Program-made: the position numbers and the translations under genes
In this document: positions 58,037 to 64,000 of the stretch, one piece after another
Layout of the letters: each line of letters begins with the position of its first letter
How positions within the stretch are numbered: position 1 is the first letter of the stretch
NCBI GenBank assembly: GCA_964453435.1
Contig: CAYVQZ010000006.1
Span: forward strand, 39,494 to 103,493
Length of the DNA stretch: 64,000 nt
DNA from: CAYVQZ01 sp964453435
GTDB taxonomy: Bacteria > Abyssobacteria > SURF-5
Direction: 5' to 3'
Notes under the pieces: generated by a model
What the model saw: only the letters and a program-made list of their open reading frames with translations
What the model was told of the DNA's origin: nothing
The model's database searches: none

Positions 58037-60702
58037 TGGAACGAACGATTCCCAAAGTCTACGACCCACACGTGGTGGAAGAAAAATGGTATCAATACTG
58101 GCTCGACAAGAAATATTTTCATTCCGAGCCCGACCCGCGAAGTGCTCCGTATTGCATTGTCATTCCTCCGCCGAACGTGACCGCCGAACTCCATATGGGC
58201 CACGCTTACAACAATACGATTCAGGACATCTTTATCCGATACCATCGGATGATCGGCGATGACACGATGTGGATGCCAGGCACCGACCATGCCGGAATCG
58301 CGACCCAGAACGTGGTGGAAAGATATCTTCTGAGGGAAGAGGGATTGACGAGACACGACCTCGGACGGGAGAAGTTCGTCGAGCGGGTGTGGCAGTGGCG
58401 CGGGAAATACGGGTCGACCATCATCTCCCAACTCAAACGCCTGGGGTGCTCCTGCGATTGGGACCGTGAACGATTTACCATGGACGAAGGACTCTCAAAC
58501 GCAGTTATCGAAGTCTTCGTCAAACTCTACGAAAAAGGGCTCATCTACCGGGGCAATTATATCATCAACTGGTGCCCCCGGTGCAGCACCGCTCTCAGTG
58601 ACGAAGAGGCAATTCACAAGGACCACGACGGAAATTTGTGGCATATCAGATATCCGATTCGGGAAACAAAGGAATACGTCGTTGTGGCCACCACTCGCCC
58701 GGAGACGATGCTTGGCGATACCGCGGTCGCCGTGAATCCTCACGACGAACGGCACCGCGAGCTTATCGGGAAAACCGCCATTCTTCCCGTCATTGGGCGC
58801 GAGCTTCCCATAATTGCAGATGAATTTGTGGACCCATCATTCGGCACGGGCATTGTGAAAGTCACGCCCGCCCACGACCCGAACGACTACCTTATGGGTC
58901 AACGACACAACCTGGCGTTCGTGAATATTCTCAGCGAGGACGCGACCCTGAACGAGAATGCGGGGCCGTACAAGGGTTTTGATCGCTTCGCGTGTCGGGA
59001 CGAACTCGTACGGCAACTGAAACGTGAAGGGCTCCTCGAAAAGGTCGAAGGCCACAGGCACGCCATCGCCCACTGCCAGCGATGCGATACCATTCTGGAA
59101 CCGTACCTTTCCGACCAATGGTTCGTAAGAGCCAAGCCCCTTGCCGAACCGGCGCTTCATGCGGTGCTTGACGGCCGAATCAAATTTTACCCCGAACGAT
59201 GGACAAAGGTGTACGTGGGATGGATGGAAAACATCCGTGACTGGTGCATTTCCCGACAATTATGGTGGGGACACCGCATCCCTGTTTACTACTGTGACAG
59301 TTGTGGCGCCACGATGGTCCGGAAGACGCCGCCCGACAGGTGTGAACAATGCGCGTCTGAGAATATTCGGCAGGAGGAAGATGTTCTCGACACATGGTTC
59401 TCCTCCTGGCTGTGGCCCTTCAGCACGATGGGATGGCCCGAAAAAACGCCGGAGCTCGATTATTATTACCCGACCCAGCTTCTGGTCACGGCGGCCGAGA
59501 TCATTTTCTTCTGGGTGGCTCGTATGATCATGGCCGGGATGGAATTCATGGGCGATATCCCGTTTTCCGACGTATATATCAACGGTACCGTCCGCGACGA
59601 ATTCGGCCGCAAAATGAGCAAGTCGCTGGGAAACGGGATAGACCCGGTTCTTATGATCGAAAAATACAGCGCCGATGCCGTCCGTTTCTCGCTGATGATG
59701 CTGGCCTCCGAGGGTCAGGACATAAACCTTTCGGAGAGCCATTTCGAGATGGGCCGCAACTTTTCCAACAAGATATGGAACGCGCACCGGTTGCTCGCGC
59801 TCAGTTCAAACGGGGAAAACTTCACTCAAAACGGAGGAGACCTGGCCGAGCTCGCCGACGAAGAACTAGTGGACCGATGGATCAAAAGCAGATATTACCG
59901 AACGGTCCGGACCGTCACCGACGGCCTTACACAATACAGGCTACACGATGCGATTACCTCCATCTACGACTTCTTCTGGCGCGACTACTGTGACTGGTAT
60001 CTGGAACTTATCAAAGACCGCCTCAGGCAAACACCAGAATCGCCATCAGCCGCATTCCGGCTTGCAACTCGCATCCTGGAGGGTTCCATGCTCCTGCTGC
60101 ATCCGTTCATGCCGTTTATTACCGAAGAGATATGGCAGGCCCTGAACCCGAATGAGGGAACGGCCAGTATCATGGTGAGTCCGTGGCCGAAGACGCGCGA
60201 AACAGCTATCGACTCCGAAGCCGAGACCCTTATGCAGATCATGCAAGAAACCATCAATGCCATAAGGAATATTCGGGGAGAGATGAGCGTGCCTCCCGGC
60301 AGGAAAATCGCGGTCGTGTTGAAGGTAACGGACCAACAAAAAATACGACTGCTGACCGACCATCAGCGATACATATCGACCCTCGCGCGCGCAGACCAAA
60401 TAACCATTGGACCGAATCCCGCCATCCCGACGCCGGCTGCGAGAGCATTCCTGCCAGGAATCGAAATTCATGTGCCGCTTGCCGGAATCATCGATATTGA
60501 AAAGGAACGCGGGCGCTTACGGAAGGAACTGAGTCGTGTCGAGGCGGAAATAGGAGCCAACGACGGAAAACTTTCAAATGAGAAATTCCTTTCGAAAGCG
60601 CCGGAACATGTTGTGGATATGACACGAGCGAAAAGAGAAGAACTGGCCAAAAAAGCGGAGAAACTAAAACACAGCCTTCAGCAGTTGCACGATGCGCCGT
60701 GA
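58036..60702 (+). CDS. valS: valyl-tRNA synthetase
   Basis: 888 residues, class I. HIGH-type motif is in PPNVTAELHMGHAYNNT, the KMSKS motif is GRKMSKSLGNGID, the editing domain has TTRPETMLGDTAVAVNP, and zinc-like knuckles (CPRCSTAL, CDSCGATM) are seen. The C-terminus is the long coiled-coil arm (KERGRLRKELSRVEAEI). It follows proS with one base overlap, making this a synthetase pair added to the isoprenoid/protease operon. Confidence 0.97.
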   Translation: MERTIPKVYDPHVVEEKWYQYWLDKKYFHSEPDPRSAPYCIVIPPPNVTAELHMGHAYNNTIQDIFIRYHRMIGDDTMWMPGTDHAGIATQNVVERYLLREEGLTRHDLGREKFVERVWQWRGKYGSTIISQLKRLGCSCDWDRERFTMDEGLSNAVIEVFVKLYEKGLIYRGNYIINWCPRCSTALSDEEAIHKDHDGNLWHIRYPIRETKEYVVVATTRPETMLGDTAVAVNPHDERHRELIGKTAILPVIGRELPIIADEFVDPSFGTGIVKVTPAHDPNDYLMGQRHNLAFVNILSEDATLNENAGPYKGFDRFACRDELVRQLKREGLLEKVEGHRHAIAHCQRCDTILEPYLSDQWFVRAKPLAEPALHAVLDGRIKFYPERWTKVYVGWMENIRDWCISRQLWWGHRIPVYYCDSCGATMVRKTPPDRCEQCASENIRQEEDVLDTWFSSWLWPFSTMGWPEKTPELDYYYPTQLLVTAAEIIFFWVARMIMAGMEFMGDIPFSDVYINGTVRDEFGRKMSKSLGNGIDPVLMIEKYSADAVRFSLMMLASEGQDINLSESHFEMGRNFSNKIWNAHRLLALSSNGENFTQNGGDLAELADEELVDRWIKSRYYRTVRTVTDGLTQYRLHDAITSIYDFFWRDYCDWYLELIKDRLRQTPESPSAAFRLATRILEGSMLLLHPFMPFITEEIWQALNPNEGTASIMVSPWPKTRETAIDSEAETLMQIMQETINAIRNIRGEMSVPPGRKIAVVLKVTDQQKIRLLTDHQRYISTLARADQITIGPNPAIPTPAARAFLPGIEIHVPLAGIIDIEKERGRLRKELSRVEAEIGANDGKLSNEKFLSKAPEHVVDMTRAKREELAKKAEKLKHSLQQLHDAP

Positions 60703-60762
60703 GAAACCCTCGACCGGCAAGCCGGTGTCCACTGTCGACGCCGCAACAGGGAGGCGGGAAAA

Positions 60763-61296
60763 ATGCAGACACATTGTATCCGCTGTAAGAAGAAAATAGA
60801 CACTGTGCAAGGATATAAGTTTAGCCCGAACGAATATCTTTGCATGCCCTGTTACGACCAGTATAAAGCCGAGCGCACCGCAAAAGCCAAAAAACAGCAT
60901 AAGAATCCCTTGCTCGAACAATTCGGAACCGATGTCGCCACCTCGCAGCCGACCGGAACCCGAATCCCGGCGCCACCTTCTTCCCCAAAACCCTCTGTTG
61001 CTCCCCCCGAGCCGAAATCCGCTGAGCCGTTGCAGCCATCGCCGACGAAGGAGACCTCCGCACAAACGCCCCCTTCGCCGGAACCAGACCGGAGCGCTCC
61101 TCCCCCTCAGACAACCGCTGCGGCAGACACCTGCGACGTCTGCAAGAAGCCTATAACCGACTTCAAGGTACCCTTAAAAGACGGCAAGAAGGTCTGCTGG
61201 GACTGCAACGAAATTCTCCGCGACGTGGCCAAGTCAATGATCCTCAACGTTCAGTGCCCGCATTGCGGCAAAGATATCCAGGTGAGTAAAAGCTAG
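60763..61296 (+). CDS. zinc-ribbon protein with Pro-rich linker
   Basis: 177 residues with AGGGAGG upstream of ATG. Two Cys-pair modules flank a low-complexity linker: N-terminal CIRCKKKI with CMPCYDQY, C-terminal CDVCKKPI with CWDCNEIL and a last CPHCGKDI. The middle (about 50-125) is rich in Pro, Ser, Thr and Glu. Such layout suggests a structural zinc protein or adaptor; no catalytic residues are seen and I do not recognise a family. It follows valS by 60 bases on the same strand. Confidence 0.8.
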   Translation: MQTHCIRCKKKIDTVQGYKFSPNEYLCMPCYDQYKAERTAKAKKQHKNPLLEQFGTDVATSQPTGTRIPAPPSSPKPSVAPPEPKSAEPLQPSPTKETSAQTPPSPEPDRSAPPPQTTAAADTCDVCKKPITDFKVPLKDGKKVCWDCNEILRDVAKSMILNVQCPHCGKDIQVSKS

Positions 61297-61371
61297 AATG
61301 GCATCCGGCGGGATGACTCGGACTTCAGGCAGGCGAGGCGGTGCAACCCGTTTCCGCGAAAAAAAGCTCCG

Positions 61372-62037
61372 TCAGAGTTTGGTCTTCACATCCGATGCCG
61401 GAAGTTCCTCGGATTCTCCTTCAACCAGCTTCGCGCTTTCGGTTTCTTCCATAATCGCCGAACGAACATGCAGCAGCCGATGCAGCACGGTAAGATGAGT
61501 GATGACTGCAAGAATCCATAACGCCACAATATCGGCGTTGGTTATCAATCCAATCGCAAAAATGATGACCCGTTCCGCCCTTCCAGCCAGCCCTACATCA
61601 CAGTCCTGGCCCAGCGACTCGGCCTTGGCCCTGACATAGGGAATCAGCAAGGAACCCAATACAAAAAGCCCGCAGAGAATCATCCCTCCGAATTCCAGGT
61701 GGCCGAAATCGCTCCAGCCCGAGTAAAACAACATGAGGCCGAGAATCGGCAGAGTATCCGAGTATCGGTCAAAAGTCGAGTCGAGCACTTTCCCAAAGCT
61801 GCTCTGCTTGTGCATTGTCCGAGCAAGCGCCCCGTCCAGCAGGTCGCATAACCCACCCAACAATATCAGCACACCACCAACGCGAAAGTGACCGTAGACA
61901 AGGGTTACACCCGCGACGGCATTTGTGATTACCCCCGAGACCGTCAACATATTCGGCGTGATGCCAAAGCCGGCCAGAGCACGCACGAAAGGGCCCAAAG
62001 GCTTATCCAATCTGTGATGTAGTCTGCGACTCAGCAT
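61372..62037 (-). CDS. CDP-alcohol phosphatidyltransferase
   Basis: 221 residues, with the complete family signature at about 64-93: DLLDGALARTMHK, then SSFGKVLDSTFDRYSD, giving the D-x2-DG-x2-AR-x8-G-x3-D-x3-D pattern that binds the metal and CDP-alcohol. About six membrane helices. It transfers a phosphatidyl group from CDP-diacylglycerol to an alcohol (or makes phosphatidylinositol-phosphate-like lipids); the acceptor cannot be told. GAGGGA lies just ahead of the ATG. A Glu/Asp-rich tail at the C-terminus is soluble. Confidence 0.9.
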   Translation of the reverse strand: MLSRRLHHRLDKPLGPFVRALAGFGITPNMLTVSGVITNAVAGVTLVYGHFRVGGVLILLGGLCDLLDGALARTMHKQSSFGKVLDSTFDRYSDTLPILGLMLFYSGWSDFGHLEFGGMILCGLFVLGSLLIPYVRAKAESLGQDCDVGLAGRAERVIIFAIGLITNADIVALWILAVITHLTVLHRLLHVRSAIMEETESAKLVEGESEELPASDVKTKL

Positions 62038-62229
62038 TGTCCCTCAGCAGGCCGGATTGCAGGTAAAGGCCAAAGGCGAATATGTTCCTCGTTTTTCTTG
62101 TTACGCGAAATCATAACATGCCTATACCCTTTCATGCTAGCAGAAACGCCAAAATGAAATCAACCTGCTCGAAACCCAACTCGGAATTTCGAAACACTTG
62201 CCTCCTGTAACCGCAGCCGAAAAAAAGGC

Positions 62230-62258
62230 TTGACAATTTGTTAGCTTGTCTGTACTAT
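62230..62258 (+). promoter_or_regulatory. promoter of the DtxR-family gene
   Basis: TTGACA (62230-62235) and TACTAT (62253-62258) with the ideal 17-base spacing, 35 bases before the ATG at 62293. The operator at 62259-62274 begins directly after the -10 box. Confidence 0.7.
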
Positions 62259-62274
62259 GTTAGGTATATCTAAC
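62259..62274. promoter_or_regulatory. DtxR/MntR-type operator, likely autoregulatory
   Basis: GTTAGGTATATCTAAC is a 16-bp near-perfect inverted repeat (GTTAG and CTAAC arms around GTATAT), covering the transcription start. Metal-dependent DtxR-family repressors bind TTAGG/CCTAA-type repeats of this kind, and the downstream gene encodes one, so metal-dependent self-repression is the natural reading. No second copy was found ahead of the small protein or porin gene. Confidence 0.65.
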
Positions 62275-62292
62275 AATCCGGAGGGTCTCGCG

Positions 62293-62787
62293 ATGACAGA
62301 ACATCTGAGTGCCAGCATGGAAAATTACCTCGAAACAATTTTGCGCCTTGTCTCCGAAAAAGGCGCGGCGCGTTGCAAGGATATCGCCCAACGCGCAAAA
62401 GTAAACAAGGCGTCCGTCACCGGAGCGCTTCGATCCCTTTCCGAACGCGGACTAGTCAACTACGCTCCATATGGTCTGGTCACGCTGACGCCTAAAGGCA
62501 AAAAATACGCGAAACAAGTGCTTCGACGTCATGAAACCCTGCACGATTTCTTTTTGAAAATACTTCGCATCGACCACGAGCAGGCTGAGGCTGCCGCCTG
62601 CGAAATGGAACATGCCCTGACGCCTCTGATATTGGAACGTCTGGCACGCTTCATCGATTTTATGGAGCTGTGCCCCAGAGGAATACATGCGATTACCGAG
62701 CGCTTCTCCCAATACTGCGGCGGAGGGAAAACTTATCGATTTTGCGACATGTGCATGGCAGCTATTCCAAAAAAGAACCATGCCTGA
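62293..62787 (+). CDS. DtxR/MntR-family metal-dependent repressor
   Basis: 164 residues from ATG 62293, seven bases after GGAGGG. Winged helix-turn-helix: SMENYLETILRLVSEKG, CKDIAQRAKVNKASVTGALRSL, and GLVTLTPKGKKYAKQ. The dimerisation/metal domain has RRHETLHDFFLKIL and ACEMEHALTPLILERL, where Cys-x2-Glu-His matches the metal ligands of DtxR. ELCPRG is another family mark. The C-terminus lacks the SH3-like domain but ends in a cysteine cluster (QYCGGGKTYRFCDMC, C-x8-C-x2-C) not found in standard members. It controls iron or manganese-linked genes; the small protein and porin downstream are candidate targets. Confidence 0.9.
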   Translation: MTEHLSASMENYLETILRLVSEKGAARCKDIAQRAKVNKASVTGALRSLSERGLVNYAPYGLVTLTPKGKKYAKQVLRRHETLHDFFLKILRIDHEQAEAAACEMEHALTPLILERLARFIDFMELCPRGIHAITERFSQYCGGGKTYRFCDMCMAAIPKKNHA

Positions 62788-63020
62788 ACAAGGAAGCCAA
62801 ACGCACTTACAGCATTATTCTCGCTGGTGTTTCGAACAGCGGTCCGTAGAAGTCTCGTCCAGGACAACGGACCGAGACAAACAACCGGTGGTCTATGGCA
62901 AGCCGTCAGTTCGTGATTTCTCAAATAGTAGGAAAAGGTTGCGCGGAGAGATTTTTTCGCAGGTAATTGCGACTGAGTCTCAATCACTTCCGCACGCTCA
63001 ACAAGGGGGGTAAGGAAACA

Positions 63021-63242
63021 ATGATTCAAAACGAAATATCCCGCTCAACCCGAGCCGGCCAGGAACACCCTGCCGATAATAATGCGCTCAACTGCAAATT
63101 AGACTGCCCCCATAAAAAATTGTTGAAACAAACGCTTGTCGAGGCGATTGAGGTTTTGGAAAGTACCCGTCATGCCTTCAAATCAAAACAAATCGCATCG
63201 CTGCGAAAGAAACTCATCCAACTCTTGGCTGCGGAATTTTGA
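63021..63242 (+). CDS. small protein of unknown function
   Basis: 73 residues from ATG 63021, with TAAGGA upstream. The N-terminal third is polar and low in structure (SRSTRAGQEHPADNN); from CKLDCPHKKLLKQ onward it is a helical basic domain (TLVEAIEVLESTRHAFKSKQ, SLRKKLIQLLAAE). The second part looks like short conserved helical proteins of anaerobic Gram-negatives, but I cannot name a family. It lies between the DtxR gene (233 bp before) and the porin (202 bp after) on the same strand. Those gaps show no other gene; an in-frame longer reading from 62967 has no ribosome site. Confidence 0.6.
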   Translation: MIQNEISRSTRAGQEHPADNNALNCKLDCPHKKLLKQTLVEAIEVLESTRHAFKSKQIASLRKKLIQLLAAEF

Positions 63243-63444
63243 TCTTGCCAGCGATTGCCTGCCTTCTGTCGAAGAGAAAGGAGAAAGATAAAATGGCCTA
63301 AAAGAAACCAAACAAATCTCTCGGGGCGTATTACGGTGTGGACGGAGAGCCGCAAAGTGAAAGCGCAACGGAAACGGCCGCCTGTAAAGAAGCAGGCGGA
63401 TGGCCGAATTTGCGACGCAGAATTTATCAACAGGAGTTTGCGGC

Positions 63445-64000
63445 ATGAAAAACACACCATGGTTACGCCTGTCTCTTCTTTGCATCTTTTTCATCCTGTG
63501 CGCGAAACAGGTCGCGGCGCGGGAACTTTCGCAGAACGAGAGAGATGCGAGGATACGCCAACTGGAACGAAGTGTTCGGGAATTATCCGAGCAACTGCGA
63601 TTGCTTCAAGCCGAGCAAGCGAAGGAAAAGGGCAAGGAATCTGACAAAACAGAGGCGCTCGCCGACCTGACGGCGCGAGTGGACGAAATCAGCAGCCTCC
63701 AAGCTTTTGACTCGGAATCCTGGTTGAACAAATTTCAATTCGGGGGCTACGGTGAATTCCATGCCAATTTCGAAGAGGGCCCGTCGGAAGACCAATTCGA
63801 TATTCACAGGTTGGTTCTCTATATTGGCTACGACTTTAACGATTGGATCAAATTCCATTCCGAAACGGAAATCGAACACGCCTTTGTGTCCGACGGCAGT
63901 GGTGGCGAATTAGTTATCGAACAGGCCTATTTCGATTTCCTGCTCTCAGAGTTGGTGAATGTCCGTGCGGGAAGAGTGCTCACTCCCTTGGGCATTATAA
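63445..64000 (+). CDS. outer-membrane porin, start only
   Basis: First 185 residues; the rest lies beyond the window. CAGGAG is eight bases ahead of the ATG at 63445. An N-terminal signal peptide (LRLSLLCIFFILCAKQVAA, cleavage near AAR) is followed by a coiled coil (about 27-75, QLERSVRELSEQLRLLQ), then beta-barrel-like strands beginning FQFGGYGEFHANFEE, RLVLYIGYDFNDWIKFHSETEIEHAF and IEQAYFDFLLSELVNVRAGRV. It resembles phosphate-selective/OprO-like or other carboxylate porins seen in anaerobes, where a coiled coil anchors to the cell wall. Specificity is unknown. Confidence 0.75.
   Translation, partial: MKNTPWLRLSLLCIFFILCAKQVAARELSQNERDARIRQLERSVRELSEQLRLLQAEQAKEKGKESDKTEALADLTARVDEISSLQAFDSESWLNKFQFGGYGEFHANFEEGPSEDQFDIHRLVLYIGYDFNDWIKFHSETEIEHAFVSDGSGGELVIEQAYFDFLLSELVNVRAGRVLTPLGII

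Overview
The window comes from a Gram-negative, probably anaerobic, uncultivated-type bacterium. The Gram-negative envelope is indicated by a RseP-type protease, FtsEX with an EnvC-like amidase activator, CtpA, and an outer-membrane porin with signal peptide. Anaerobic metabolism is indicated by an aldehyde:ferredoxin oxidoreductase with a MoaD-like partner, a 2-hydroxyacyl-CoA dehydratase/benzoyl-CoA-reductase-type subunit pair, two ferredoxin-domain DUF2148 proteins and several acyl-CoA enzymes. The isoprenoid route is the MEP pathway (dxr, ispG). Gene content resembles Desulfobacterota-like or candidate-phylum anaerobes, but the sequence alone does not fix the taxon. No rRNA, tRNA, CRISPR array, insertion sequence or prophage was recognised, and the window is densely coding.

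Layout. (a) 1-7510: divergent catabolic locus. Two DUF2148 genes run leftward; a rightward operon carries an SCP-x-type thiolase, a SnoaL-like protein, a PaaK-like CoA ligase and two acyl-CoA dehydrogenases. A perfect 14-bp palindrome overlaps the rightward promoter. (b) 7520-12579: PAS/GAF sensor kinase and a two-subunit 2-hydroxyacyl-CoA dehydratase. (c) 12727-27785: a long leftward run of tightly packed housekeeping genes (split transketolase, ftsE, an ftsX-envC fusion, ctpA, rph, rdgB, a tsaC-like gene, rpiB, glyA, dCMP deaminase, hslU, pgeF), then a DinG-type helicase carrying a JAB/RadC-like domain. (d) 27890-34169: sensor kinase with NtrC-type regulator, a lone receiver protein, an FHA protein, a MoaD-like protein and the oxidoreductase. 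(e) 34381-39532: 2-oxoacid dehydrogenase E2 and fused E1, alanine dehydrogenase and a TetR regulator. (f) 39780-44510: two flavin/PNPOx-like proteins, a thioredoxin with zinc ribbon, small proteins, and an M14 peptidase coupled to an unrecognised membrane protein. (g) 45190-52202: MFS transporter, methyltransferase, HAD hydrolase, P1 peptidase, nitronate monooxygenase-like protein and a second thiolase. (h) 52388-60702: dxr-rseP-ispG-proS-valS operon. (i) 60763-64000: zinc-ribbon protein, CDP-alcohol phosphatidyltransferase, a DtxR-family repressor with its apparent operator, a small conserved-looking protein and the start of a porin.

How it fits together. Regions a, b and the second thiolase point to CoA-thioester breakdown of organic acids, perhaps cyclic or aromatic ones: ligase activation, dehydrogenation, thiolysis and a radical-type dehydratase/reductase. 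The oxidoreductase and the 2-oxoacid dehydrogenase would interconvert aldehydes, acids and acyl-CoAs. The most distinctive items are the FtsX-EnvC fusion (activator tethered to its transporter through what looks like a retained signal peptide), the JAB-DinG fusion, a free-standing histidine-kinase phosphoacceptor-like mini-protein, the M14 peptidase/membrane-protein pair, and an acyl-CoA dehydrogenase with Asp at the usual catalytic Glu position.
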